From Taenia hydatigena (Eukaryota > Platyhelminthes > Cestoda > Cyclophyllidea > Taeniidae): a stretch of DNA of 64,000 nucleotides. The notes under the pieces are model-generated. The model did not search any database. It saw only the letters and a list, made by a program, of their open reading frames with translations, and was not told where the DNA came from. Of this stretch, positions 33,070 through 45,780 are shown in pieces. Each line of letters starts with the position of its first letter. The stretch's first letter is position 1. Both the position numbers and the translations under genes were made by a program. The stretch lies in assembly GCA_036345935.2 (NCBI GenBank), contig JADWOT020000010.1, positions 579,144 to 643,143 of the forward strand, in the 5' to 3' direction.

Positions 33070-36000
33070 GGGTTTGGCTCTCCTCAAAACACATAACTTT
33101 GCTAGCTACTGATGGTAGCCCTTTGTTGCTGCTGATTATAAATCAAATTTTAGCAATGCAAGGTGATGTGAGAAAAATAGGCGCGCTATTAACTTTTTTA
33201 TGTCTAGTTGGCCTGTTCTAACCCTAATAGTTTGAACAAAATTGGATTCTTCTCTCCTTTTATTGGTATGCTTAAATATAGCATATTATGTGCTCAAAAC
33301 TTGACATGCAGCTGTAGTGAGAACAAACAAACTTACACCAAAGACCTCCGGCGTAAGTTGAGGAGATTTTATGTTTCCATTAATTTTAATTTTATTCATT
33401 TACGTTTAGTATGATGCGAAATCGGCGCGGCCCTCAAATGTCCTGATCTTCGCATAATCCTTTATGGATGCCGCAAAATCCCCATAAAACAAAGGATTTC
33501 TTTGGGTTTTCATTCAGAGATAGGCAGAAGATTAATTGAGGTGCTCTTAGGTGCCATGCAAATGCACTTTAATGTTTGAAAGCACGGCCCAAGTGGCATG
33601 TGTATTAACAAAGCGGCTTGGATAAAACGCAAAATGAATGCTAATCTTCGCAATGAGAGTTAGTTGACACTGTCCCCACCACTGCAGAACATCAGTAGGC
33701 CAGTTGATTTACAAAAGGCTTCACTAAGTGACGTTAATACAATGAGGTTAGCATAAAGTTCTGTGGTCTGTGAAGCGAAATTCTGCATCATCCAAAGCCT
33801 ACTAGCCCACGCTGTTGTGGAAGGAGTGGAATGTGGGGCCATCGACACGACAATTACATGGGACAATCTTACCACTCAGAACAGTGAGCAGGATCAAGGC
33901 TCTTCTTGTTATCGAAACCAATGCATTGGCCTGGCGCACGCAAGTTACAACTCACCGCACAGAACACACTTGAGATATTGGCCTTGTTACTGCTGCATAA
34001 TAGGTCTTAACAAGTGTTCACGCCAACGCCATGTAGCAAATTTATGATTTAAAATATGCATCCGCTAAGCAAGGAGGGAAAATTCACGCTTGAATCTGGT
34101 CGTGTGACATCTCGAACAAACTGCACGAAGCCAAAGGACGCTTAACGCTGCACTGCGATGTACAAACGCAGTAGAGACTAGAAGGCTGAAGTGTTGTAAG
34201 CGGTCGAGAGCGCCTGCTTCAGCCCAGACTCTGTTGGCAATTACCGGTAGTATTGCCTGAAAACTGAATGTGACATTCTGGCGAATTGTTTATCAGCATG
34301 ACGGATTCCTTAACATGCTAGACTGTGGCGCCTTTTATTTGTATCCTTCCCATCAGTTGCCACATTGGTCAGTCGTAATATAATCGTGACACAACTGCCC
34401 ATGCTTGGTCAGCCAAAGGCCAAAGTTAACGTGTGAATCCGTGGTGCGTTCACGGCGTGTCTGCAGGGCAGTCAACTCGCACGCCATGTGCAACACACCG
34501 CACGGCTCAAACCACTTGCACCAATCCGAGACTCAGGATATCACCTTAGTCTAAAAATGTGCCTACTATTTAGAAATGGTAAACATGTATAAAGGCGTAC
34601 AGTTAGGGGGCGACATCTAATAGCGATAACACTATCCTGATCGTTCTGCACAGTTCGCACAACTAACATGGCACATGTGACGTTGTCACGGGTTATGCAC
34701 AATCCTTGGGTGAATCATTCGCACATAGGTCCAGTTAACCTCACACACCACTCCATTCGCCTATATCCAACACGCAAACGCCATGATTCGCAGCATGATT
34801 ATTGCCTGTTTCCCTAGCATTACCGAGGGAAGAGGCCTTATGGGTAACAAATGTGAGCAAGAGAGAACCGATGGGCCCCATGTCAACCTACTGCACAAGC
34901 ATTAGCAGGCAAGCTGCAGTGCGATATCGTGATGCTGGTAGTAGTCTCATTATTATTTGGTTCTGTGTGGCATTGAACAAGGAATCTGCTAGGTGAGCCG
35001 ACAGTTAATCTTACAATTTAGCTTGCTTCATTTCCTCTTTATTTCGTGTCTATTTTCGTCTGCTGTGCACGCGGAAATCAGGTCTGGTGGACGACGGCTA
35101 CTAGATCCCTCATTGTGATGTCCTAATGGATAAATGCAGGTCTTAACAATGACCCACGATTATTGGTACCCATTTCATAGCTCTTGGCGTTGTACAACCC
35201 AGCACAGCTTCTGCAATCTGCCATCAGGATGTGCTGGGGAGACAAGAGCAGAGACCTAAGTAGAGGTATCTCAAATGCGCCGCGTCGGAGGGGAGATTAC
35301 AGTAAACTCAAATAACTGGTGATCCATGCCTGTTACGTATTCGAGAGCCAAGTGGTCGCGACTGTACTTTGTCTACTTCTTTACAACCAAACATGTGAAA
35401 TGCCCATTATCATGTCACCACCAGGAGGACCGCCGCTCTTAATTTGACATCTTAGTAGTTCGTTTGGTATTCTCTCATTTTAACAAGACTTTTGCTTGTG
35501 CTGTCACACTGATGCTCAATAAGAGCGAAATGGACCAACCGTTTCCAGTCACATTACAGCATTTTGGCTCTTGATTTACACAAAGTAAATTGACATAATT
35601 CTGCCATATTTGCTTTTCCCTACACATCGCTGTGCTTATTCGCTTGTTGGCTTGATTCCATTTCCGCACTTATCTGCATTCTTCTACAATCCCATCCCCT
35701 CATCTTCCTACATGCACAGTTAGGCAAGACATTTTTAACAGTACTTTAAAAGATGTCGTTGCATCAAACCATCAACCCAAAATCAGTCAGCATCTTAAAC
35801 ATCCGTCCACACATTTTGCCATTCTGGTAGCCCGTGCCTCAATAACTCACGTTTCCATTAATCGATAATTAAGTTTCCGTCCATTTATCCCATCTACATT
35901 TGCCACACTCTGCTCAACGTTACCCTAGTCACCTACTGCACTGTCGTGCAACACTGCATCCGTTGCTCTAACATTGAAGCAAACATTCATGTGCTGAGGT

Positions 36001-36590
36001 TTTACTTCTTCTGCCTTCACTTTCTGCAAACTTTTCTCCCCGCAACAAATTGGCGGTCTTTCCTGAGATTCTTGTAACACTTTGGCTATTTCCAACAGTT
36101 TGATTTCAATGCTTCTGCATAGACAATTCTACGCCTATGACAGCGCAGCAAGTGGCTATGAATTTGTTGAGCAGAGTTTCACCCGAAGACTGGAGAAGTT
36201 AATCGAGAACTTCTTCTTACCACAAAACAAATGGCATCCTATGCAAATGAGAAGTCATTTTAGGAGTAACCCACAAAAAATCCCTAAAACAATCACTTGC
36301 AATATCGACTTACGGAATCACTACGTATTCTGACTGAAGTACACCAGATCACTTTAATGTGAATGGGTAGTAAAGTTGTTTCACTGTGAACTGATTGCGC
36401 CTACCCAACTACATATACGTTAACGCAGCCAATTTGTCGCAGTGCATGCGTTCACCACAATGACTACAATCCTAGGCCGATTAAGAGGCGATGACATCCT
36501 TTCGATGAGGGCGCAGCTGCCAGTGGATCCACCTCATGTTCTGCCTCTTGAGATTCTTTTACATTTGCCTTACCCTCTAAATTGAAATCG
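33070..36590. other. No supported gene in 3.5 kb
   Basis: Only short frames without ATG or splice support occur, such as 33763-34047. No array, RNA gene or transposon end is recognised. The 3' end leads into repeat family 2 at 36600. Confidence 0.4.
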
Positions 36591-36599
36591 ACTTCCTGT

Positions 36600-37235
36600 C
36601 CCATTGACAGACACTCATTCCATTACTCAAATATATGCGAACGACTACTTCGCATGTCGTTGTCACCCATTCGCCACCCAATTATCCTTGAAAAGCTATT
36701 GTGTTCTAAATGAGCACGACGCCAACCACACGACATTTTCGATGTGCACGCAATCATGTAGGCGCAGGATATCCGAACAACCTCCCGGAATGTGTCGACA
36801 CCTCTCTCAGCAGATCGGATATGGGTGTGACGGATCGTAGACAGACTTGGTCGGACTGGCGACCCTTACGTAACGATTGAGGGAGAATTGAGTGCGGAAG
36901 AAATAATGCCGCAATGTGTAGCCAATCTACAAATTAGTGAGACCGTGGTCTGCTTTGCTCATCATCGACTCTGCTCCATTAATGGCTGACTGCAAAAGCG
37001 CATAAAATTAACAAGCATTGATGGCTCATATCAGTGCACGATGATTAGGCCATACGCATGGAGTCGTCGGATAGGTGAAGTGATCGCATAAATATCGTGG
37101 CATCGTGGCACTTGGCAGCTGCAGGGAGCAGCATCCCATAAACTCAATCCATGAACCGCACTGAGCTCATTTTGACCTGAAGGTAGTGTGCAGATCGTGC
37201 TCTAGTTTCATCAAAGTATCATCTCACTATACCAC
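36600..37235 (+). repeat. Repeat family 2 copy (matches 18830-19490)
   Basis: Partner of the sequence spanning the outer end of the right palindrome arm. Landmarks include ATCATGTAGGCGCAGGATATCC, GACTGCAAAAGCGC and GTGGCACTTGGCAGCT. It ends about 320 bp before the zinc-finger duplicate begins. Confidence 0.8.
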
Positions 37236-37555
37236 TGTAAACATGCTTTTCAGCTCTGCAGTGGTGGAACCCATTCCCATCAACGATTCGATCTCACTAC
37301 TACCACTTGGTCAGCTTTAAGGGCAGTTAATTGCCAAAATGTTGGGACTAACTGCCTGTCAAGCATAGTATTATGGGAGTAAGTAGTGACACTTATTTAG
37401 CGTCTTACTGCATTGTCAGGTTTAGGTATAGTTTTCGGCTGCAGACTACTTCTGGATTAAGCACTTAATTAAAGGGTGAGCAGTTCATTGCAAAAAAAGC
37501 TTTGGTGTGTGGGTGAGGTTGTAACAATACTATGGTATGCCTCAATCCAGCCATA

Positions 37556-39117
37556 GCAGAAAAAGCTTTGGTAGGGAATGAGGTATAGCTAAGGCTTTTG
37601 AATACATCTAGAAGAAAACCTTGAAAAGAATTTTAAAAGAAGTAGCTATAAAGAGGTCATGACCTGCTTCTGTGGTTTGTAATGCACAGGTATAGGTGAT
37701 CGTATGCATTCGCACGGCATTCGTCAGATGTTTTAACACTAGATGATTCTGCGAACCTTACTAATCTGCAACCAGTCAAAAGAGCCTATCAGCGATGTCA
37801 AGTAATCCTAATACTACGTCAAGTCTGGTCTATTTAGCTTTCTAAATAGTGCATTTGGGGACATTTTGCGTGTCCGAGTTTGGTGTACTAGTTCCAAACT
37901 GTGTTACCCCATATTTAAATGCACAGGTAATTTTGTTTTCGCGAAGTAAAAAAATATGAAATTTAAGTCCCACGAGTGAGATTTGCTCAAAAGATCGGCG
38001 CCACGAATGTCGCAAATGATATCTGGTTACTAAAGTTCAGAAGAAATGAGCCAAGGTCAGGACCCAAAGAGGCCACAAAGTAAGACTTTAGAAATTCTAA
38101 TGGTGTCAAGATAGAGATGCCTGACGGTTTCGTATGAGGGCTTTTCGTGCTTTTAAAGGGGCAAGGAAACTGCCAAAGCAGAAATCTGCGGGTATAGATG
38201 CCCCAAGTGGAGGTTCCAACGATGAGATGGACGACGAGAGAAAGCTAATCCAAGCACTTATGACCAACCCGGAAGACGAGATTAATTTCCTCGAGGAGAT
38301 AAAGGTAAATATGCGGTTTGTTAATTATCACGTGTGTCTGAACTTTATTGGCGATTTCTTTACCTTTATCACCACGTATTTGCCTTAGAAGATGCTCAAG
38401 ACCAATGACTCCCGACTAACCTACATGTTCAATGGGAATGTAATCAAGAACCCCTTAGTACCTGATCGAGCGGCGCAGTTAGGATACCTCATGGATTTGT
38501 TCTGTACGCGGCTGTGGTATAAAGCCATGCAAATTATATGCCCATCATGAGGAAGTTTGTATGCTAGTGCACTATTCTATTCGTCTAAGATAACTTTTTC
38601 CTTCTGAGCAATTCTGCTAAATGCTTGTTTTATATTTTGTGGAAGGCGAGAAGAAGGCTGATGGTAAATACAAATGTACCAAGTGTGGCAAAATGCATAA
38701 CAACTTGGATGGCATGCACCAACACCTCCTGCGCCACAGCAAATGCTGGTTCTACTTCTGCGTGCAATGCTTCGAGGGATGCAACACGTTTACGAATATG
38801 GTGCACCACAGAAAGACGATAGATGGTGGTGAGGTTTGATTGCAGTCAGTTTTTATTGCTCTATTACTAATTACAATAGATAATGCTTTTTGCTTCTTTT
38901 AAAAGATGTATTTGAGCTGCCGCCATCAATTCAGGAAGCTTTGAGAAGACTGAAAAGACCTGAGGGCCTAGAGCCTTCTCAGTCCTCTATGTCCGAAGAT
39001 CTGAAGGGGCGTCCTCCTGAAAAAAGGCGCAGGATAGAGTACCGCTGTAGTGTATGTGGATCCGCTTTTGACCGATTGGATGTGATGTTATCACACACAG
39101 AACAGGAGCACCCAACT
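37556..39117 (+). repeat. Diverged duplicate of 1-1558
   Basis: Same orientation as the start of the window, about 36 kb away, including about 500 bp of 5' flank and all exons of the zinc-finger gene to just past the third finger. The beginning at 37556 is only a minimum because the partner is cut by the window edge. Confidence 0.85.
37652..38726 (+). repeat. Small palindrome, left arm (zinc-finger locus B)
   Basis: Reverse complement of 39396-40470; paired positions sum to 78122 throughout the gene part, so there are almost no indels. The arm ends inside zinc finger 1 (after CACCAACACC). The 669-bp centre (38727-39395) holds the rest of gene B and its 3' flank. Divergence between the arms is clearly greater than in the 7-kb palindrome. 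Confidence 0.9.
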
Positions 39118-39216
39118 GAACGCGAAGTCATTGGTCGGTTGCGTGCTCGCCTCATGCCTGCTGCACTCAATCCTAAAGCAGACAAGGAAGAGGATGCTCC
39201 CAATCCTACCAGCTAG
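38134..39216 (+). CDS. C2H2 zinc-finger family protein, copy B (best preserved)
   Basis: Inferred coding exons: 38134-38304, 38389-38503, 38646-38828 and 38906-39216, phases 0, 1 and 1, giving about 259 residues. Order: basic start (RAFKGARKLPKQK), acidic helix (SNDEMDDERKLIQALMTNPE), conserved helical block (KMLKTNDSRL... to GYLMDLF), finger 1 (KCTKCGKMHNN, C-X2-C-X12-H-X3-H), finger 2 (FCVQCFEGC), linker rich in Pro/Lys/Arg, finger 3 (RCSVCGSAF, C-X2-C-X12-H-X4-H) and a charged tail ending NPTS. A 3-nt insertion has replaced the last His of finger 2. In A and D an earlier exon (MSQGQ, here 38046-38079) splices in phase; in B that acceptor has mutated (AAG to GGG), but an in-frame ATG at 38134 appears at the same place. 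C2H2 fingers suggest a nuclear nucleic-acid-binding protein. Confidence 0.6.
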
Positions 39217-39395
39217 ACTTAAGAGAAAGTGTATCTACGTGCTGGCCCAAATCTATGTATATAGTGCGCTTCTTCGATGTGATGATGCCTCTATAATAAG
39301 GTGATGCTTGTTACCTTTAAATTCTCTCGCAAACTTGTCTATTTACTACTTTTTTGGCATGGCGCTTTGCTACTCCACCTTAGGTGTGAGCCATC

Positions 39396-40076
39396 GGTGT
39401 TGGTGCATGCCATCCAAGTTGTTATACACTTTGCCACACTTGGTACATTTGTATTTACCATCAGCTTTCTTCTCGCCTTCCACAAGGATATAAAACAGGC
39501 ATTTAGCCGGATTGATATGAAGGGGAAAGTTATCTTGACGAATAAAATGGTGCACTAGCACACACACTTCCTCATGATGGGCATCTAACTTGCATAGCTT
39601 TATACCACAGCCGCATACAGTGCAAATCCATGAGGCATTCTAACTGCGTTGCTCGATCAGGTATCAAGAGGTTCTTGATTACATTCCCATTGAACATATA
39701 GGTTAGTCGGGAGTCATTGGTCTTGAGCATCTTCTAAGGCAAATACGTGGTGGTAAAGGTAAAGAAATCGCCAATAAAGTTCAGACACACGTGATAATTA
39801 ACAAACCGCATATTTACCTTTATCTCCTCGAGGAAATTAATCTCGTCTTCCGGGTTGGTCATAAGTGCTTGGATTAACTTTCTCTCGTCGTCCATCTCAT
39901 CGTTGGAACCTCCACTTGGGGCGTCTGGGGCCACAGGCTCCTGCTTTAGCAGTTTCCTTGCTCCTTTAAAAGCACGAGAAGTCCACATACAAAACCACCA
40001 GACATCTCTTACTTGACGCTGTTAAAATTTTCATAGTCTTACTTTCTTGTCTGTGCGGACCCTGACCTTGACTCAT
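39396..40076 (-). pseudogene. C2H2 zinc-finger family gene, copy C (inverted, truncated)
   Basis: Minus-strand twin of copy B. Exon 1 (40076-40043) encodes MSQGQGPHRQE and keeps its donor; exon 2 has an in-frame ATG at 39988 (MWTSRAFKGARK) but no AG acceptor before it; exon 3 is 39733-39619 (DLHC instead of DLFC); exon 4 starts at 39476 (GCGAGAAG) and is cut within finger 1 at the palindrome edge, after which the sequence is unrelated. Fingers 2 and 3 are absent, so the copy cannot make the full protein. Confidence 0.8.
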
Positions 40077-40470
40077 TTCTTATGAACTTTCGTGACCAGA
40101 TATCATTTGCGACATTCGTGGCTCCGATCTCCTAAGCGGATCTCACTCGTGAGACTTGAATTGCATATTTTTACTTTGCATAAACAAAATTACCTGTGCA
40201 TTTAAATATGAGGGTGCACAGTTAAGAACTAGTACACCAAACTCAAACACGCAAAATGTCCCCAAATCCACTATTAAAAAAGCTAAATAGACCAGATTTG
40301 ACGTAGTATTAAGATTATTTGACATCGCTGATAGACTCCTTTGACTGGTTGCAGATAAGTAGGGCTTGCAGATTCGTCTAGTGTTAAAACACCCGACTAA
40401 TTTCTTGCAAATGCATACGATCACCTATACCTGTGCATTACAAACCACAGAAGCAGGTCATGATCTCTGC
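39396..40470 (-). repeat. Small palindrome, right arm (zinc-finger locus C)
   Basis: Partner of 37652-38726. Beyond its outer end (40450-40520) the sequence matches the flank upstream of copy D (29590-29660; ATCATGA, CTCTG.A, TTGGGCT, TTTCCTCGCG/TTTTCTCGCA), not the flank of copy B. So C may have been an independent family member before it was juxtaposed or gene-converted with B. Confidence 0.85.
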
Positions 40471-40889
40471 ATCGTGTCAGTAATTGGGCTTCGTACATCT
40501 TTTCTCGCATGTTCTGCGCCCCGTTAGCTGGACTATCTAGAGCTGAGTTCTGCGAAAACAAGAATGAACATTTTCAGCAGAAGCAACAGTATCTAAACAT
40601 GATCAGAAATGCTTCGCTTTTGCCGTTTCACCACAATGATGATGCTTTACTTTCGAGCATACAAAATATTCCCTTTAATGGCAAATCATGACACTTGTTG
40701 ACCTGAGTGACGCATCTGCTTAAATAGCAGCTTGTAAGTAATGGCACTAGTTACCAAACCATGAACTTAAATGGAAGCTGATAACGCCTCTTTTACGTTT
40801 GGCAACCAAAAAGCAGCACACAATTTTAAGAATCGAAGGAAAGTTACTTCGCGGTAATGTAATGATTCAAAGCAAGATTTATGCAGCAT

Positions 40890-42980
40890 AAAATAGGCGC
40901 ATCGAAGAGTGGATGCGGGCAAAATGCAGCTATTTTCACGCTTTAAGTGGATATTTATGCCGAATATTTGGATGTTTAATCAAATTCATTATGATGCTTT
41001 GTTATGTTAAGATACACTAAGGCATTTTTTTAAAGTAGCACCGAATCCCGAAGCGTTGCCTTTTCTAACATTGCGGGCGGGTAGGAAAAGGTTTTCAGAG
41101 CGCTGGCTTTGGTAATTCGCAAACTGTTCACAATGTCGTTCTCTTATAATCCGCCTTTTCTACAACTTGTTGCATTCGGAGCCAACGAATTGACAAAGTT
41201 GGCTGATTCAGCAGGAACTTTATAGAAAATCCTAAGGCCATGGCTCAACACCAGCACTCATTGCCGTCCTTTACTGACCAACTTGGTAGTGGCGCTTGGT
41301 GTGTAAATCTCTGTAAGGCTGCGCTGAATCCACTGCAGTCACACAAGGTGACAGCCATGCAGCACAACAGGGGCATAGGAAATTTAGGAATTAACTTTGG
41401 CAGGGTCAAAAGCCAAATAGATCAATGACACCCATGCAAACGCAAATAGGTGGCATACAAGACTTCGTGCAAGAGTACAAAAAACCTAAAAAAATTATTT
41501 TAATTAAAAAGCCGAGGCATAACGGAATGCTTACGATGCAACAGATTACTTACTCTTAAACAAATATGCCAATTTACGAAATTAGTACAGATTTCACAAA
41601 AGATGGTAATCAATCAACGATCTGCTGGACAGCGCCAAGTGTGAGACACATTGGTTTTGATCAATTGCTAGGAAATAAATACATTTAGAAAGGCACACTA
41701 GCAGGTGTTACTATATTCGTTAAGAGCTGTAGTTCATAAAAGTTCTGCCTCTTACTGCAGCTTAGTCCTTAATATTTTCCTTCCCGCAACAACATTCCTA
41801 GCACGCATCGCGTTCCATGCACCCACAGATTCGTCATAGCTAACAAAACCTGCGATCAGTAGAGAACGTATATATTTTAAGGACATTTAATCCAATACAT
41901 GACAGCATTTCCTCTAGTTTGTTACTTTGTCCAAACCCCCCCCCCCCACACAATCAATTGTCTAAACGGCGAGCAAGATTAAGTGAGTCCATTGCACCAA
42001 GTCTAGCAGAAAATGATGGATTAACAAGGTGGAGCTTTTGAAATTCCTTGTCATTCGCTCACGTCTAACGGGTCTACGGAGGAGATGAGGACTAATACAA
42101 AAGGAAACAGAGCATGAAATCACTAAGTTGAATTGGGAAGAGCTAAGCGCTACTTTTTGTAAAATCAGAAGTAAAGAACATCAGACGACCTAAAATCCCT
42201 GCCGTTAGACGTAGTGTCTGATAATGCAAGCACTTTAACCCCACTCGAATGGAATTGGGGACTTTCATTTCCGTTGCCAGAGGACTGCTGTTGTTGCAAC
42301 ATGAGGTGCTGCCAGTTGAACGGCACCATCATTAACGCCAAGATATGTTCAGCGCAACTTAAAGGAAAGGCCCCTGGAAACGGTGATAATTGTGGGAATG
42401 CAAGGGCTGTATCATTAAGGCGCTACATCTCATGCCTCTTAAAGGCGATCGACGTAGCCACCGGTAGCTCTTGTAAGTTTCTGCCATATTGGGCCATAGT
42501 CACCGCACCTGGAGACATAAATGCCAGGAAATGTTTTCAGATTGGATAGCCATCAGAAGTACACTAGTGTTTTTAATGTACTGTTGAAAAGGGGTGGATC
42601 TGTGCGATTGTTGTGGAGGTCTGCAACGGCTGAACAGATGGATGCATATCCGACTCAACTCCTGTTTGAGAACATAACCTTCAAAAGGCATAAGAGACAT
42701 CAAGGATCCATTAATTTTCCATGTTTATTTTATTTTCACTTTTATTTTTTATTCTAGTTTATTTCATTATATGGAGGATAGCAAATGAATGTGTTAACCA
42801 CGGTCATTACCGGTGGAAGTGGTAGTGGTGGAGGAAGAAACCACTAAGAACTTGTAAGCAACACGGGTTTCATTATCTGCTGGTGGATTACAGTAAGCTG
42901 TTCCACATCTATGCCTCCGGATAGGGCCACATTATAATTTGAGGATGGGGTCGGTAGTGGCATGTAGCCGTGTGGTGGAG
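40890..42980 (+). repeat. Repeat family 1 copy
   Basis: 40890-42570 is the inverted counterpart of about 19540-21260. 41470-42020 plus 42545-42980 match 8050-9090 in the left palindrome arm. Thus at least four related copies of this family occur (two in the arms, one at 19.5-21.3 kb, one here). A run of 12 C bases sits at 41936-41947. No transposase or reverse-transcriptase motif is seen, so it is either non-autonomous or a segmental duplication. Confidence 0.8.
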
Positions 42981-42989
42981 ACACCAATT

Positions 42990-45780
42990 TATCTGTTAGT
43001 GATTGCTGGAAAATAAGTTTTTATCTACCAAACCCTGTTTCTAAGACGGATGAAAGGCGGATTTGCATTGTTTTATTTAACTCAACTAGAATTTGACCAA
43101 AAAGACTTTTCATTTGCGCAACTTTGAAGCCGTGTGCTTGGTTACTCCACCATCTTTAAATGCTTTGTGACTAATGCAGTCAGTGATTCTCTAATAGGTT
43201 TGCGACCAAGTGAATCCTTTTAAGACAACTAAGCTTTAGCTGCATCCAATAGCGTCATTCGGAAGTTATTGATGTGAGTGTCTGAGGTGATATGAAAGAG
43301 AAATTTGTATGCGCTTAGAATACTTAAGGCACAAATTCGCTTCAGCCTCGCGGCACTGCCCACTAATAGATTTCTTTAAAATATGCGCCTAAAATCCCCC
43401 GAAAATGATTTTGTGTTGGTGCGAGTGTGGAAAAATTATAGTTGGATGAGTTGAACAGTAGAATAATAGAAAATTACGGCTCGAAAAGTAAGCGAATCAT
43501 TAAATTGTGCTTATTTTGAAAATTCTGCTTGAGGAAAAGAGAATAACGAAGGCAGGTACCTAATTGTTACAGGGAAGTAAATTACGAGTCAAGTGGCAGA
43601 TGCAGCGTTACTCGACTAGGTCGATTTAATGCACAGATTGTAGCCGAAAATGTTGCAAGCAGGGTCACTCGATTTATTATCCCTGCGTGTTGTGCATTTA
43701 TCGATGTTCAATTTTAATACATTGTGTAAAGCGGAGCCTATTCCATGTAAAAGCGGGTTCTTAGTCATGTGCTATTAAAAAACTAAGTATTTAACATGTT
43801 ACAGTGAATAAATAATAGCTTTGAATTTGTTCTGCATCAAAAAGATTAATAAAGAGAGGATGGGTCAAAGAAACTCCAGCCCACCGCAAAGGTAAGAATT
43901 AACGATTCGGCTTGATTTTTTTAATAAGATCGACGCTTTAATGGATGAGTTAGACCACGTTTAATTGCAAAGAGGAAAATTAAGGACCTGCAAGAACAGT
44001 GCCAAATAGAGAGACGAGACCATTTGGTTCTGTAGTCAAGCAGTGTTGGTGCGTGCATGGCCAAGGAAAAGGAAAAACTGAAGGGCATGTATGTGAGAGT
44101 TATCCTAGAAACGTGTGTTCTTCTTAGTGTTGAAAAAGAGTAGTGAAGGGACAGAACGAATGGGAAGGGGTGGAACATGTGTGTGTAAAGCGGTGTGCGC
44201 TTATAACATTCCAGCTTGCTTTAATCATGATGAAGACGATTGGAAACAAATGGATTCTTATCCATTCAATTTATTATAAAAGAATGCTTTTATTTGTTTG
44301 TTGACACTTGCCGCCATGTTTTGATAAGTCTTTCGATGTCCACTAGACCACGTCATCTGCAAATAAAGACGTTAAATGAAGGACAAGCGCTTGCTCTTTG
44401 CCATCTGGAATTTCATAAGTGGCTATGAGAATTGTCTCTATCTTTCCTTACACCTTCTCCGTTCCACTTGATGATGCATTCTAGTGGTTCGGTGGCACTT
44501 TCTATATTCCTGTTCTAAAACGCCCATGTAACCACCTGAATTGGAGCTTAATACGCGATTCACCTATGTGTATAATTTTATACACCCTTAACAACATTTA
44601 TCGCCCGTCATAAGGATAACATAGGTGCTGTCACTGAGTCCCTGCCAGCATTCAATTAGCATTGACAGCCACAATTTCGTCCTCTCTCCTTAAACACCAG
44701 TATATTCACTCTTCTGCTGCTTGCAAAAATTACCCCTTCGGCAGTCAAAATATAATGTAGTCGCTGAACTAATGCTTCAAACGCATTTTCTTATTTTGTA
44801 AGTTGGGACCCTGCTATAGGCGTTTGAATATTTAGTTATTTAAGAAGTATCATCAAATTCGTGGAGAACGGCAAAGTGTTCCTCTTGACGTTGATGAAAC
44901 TTGGGGTTATAATCCACCCAGGCTTAAGAAACGTCCTTTTCTTTTGGGGTTTGGAAGGTACATTGAACTATTAATTATTTGACAGTGATTAAACTAGGTT
45001 GCGGATTACGCGTAACTCTTCTAACACTAACGTGCCAGTTATATTTGGGGTTTCAACTTGTATTAAGAAGGCGTTAATGCTTTGGCTAATCGTAAGAGCT
45101 ATTTACCCTTAGCTATATTTCAGCAAAGGCTAAGTGTGAGCTCACGCAAAAACAATCAGGCTGCAGCTTCTCCCACGATGCACATTGGCATGGAACCGGC
45201 AAGCATTGCAATCATAGCAAAAGATGACGAATGTCTTCTGGGATTCTTAGTTTAGCTTGATTGTCAAAACATGGCACGGGAGATGTATTTATACGATGAT
45301 CTCCTGGAAGTGACACCAACGAAAAGTAAATAAGGGCCCACAAAGTCGTCGCTTATTGAGCAAGCTATGGGTTGAATCATTTTGAGTAGAATCAGGAGTA
45401 GAAAGAAACAAAAATTCATCACGCATATTAGCCAAACATCCACATAAAGTGACACAACATCGAGACTTACTCAGCAGCCTTTGCCGAAACCTCAAGCATC
45501 ACTTGCAAAGGAAAAATTGCCAATGCAATGTCCTAATGCAATCATTTGGGTGATCATAGTTCCTGCACCGGGTGGGCTGGCCTCGAATCCATGTCCGCAG
45601 CTTCTGAATCCCTTCTTTTTATTAAAATACCGATTTTTTTCACTTCTCACTGCTCATAAGTAAGTTATCGTAGGTGCATTTCAAATGTGGGACAGTTGGC
45701 TGCAAACCAACTAAATCCACTTAGTATAACGAAATTTCGCTAAAAATAATCTTCTATTTTTATAACGGTAGCTGCTGAGA
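42990..45780. other. No supported gene in 2.8 kb
   Basis: AT-rich sequence with only short frames. 43960-44190 is purine-rich on the plus strand. The phrase GCCTCGAATCC at 45579-45589 resembles a tRNA B box but no cloverleaf can be drawn around it. Confidence 0.4.

Noticed and set aside
42214..42549. Cys-rich frame shared with 19586-19831 (minus strand)
   Set aside because: The two copies are about 84% identical in DNA and about 70% in protein, which is what neutral drift predicts. The shared frame is explained by the common repeat.
45579..45589. tRNA B-box-like GCCTCGAATCC
   Set aside because: No A box at the right distance and no acceptor or anticodon stem can be folded.
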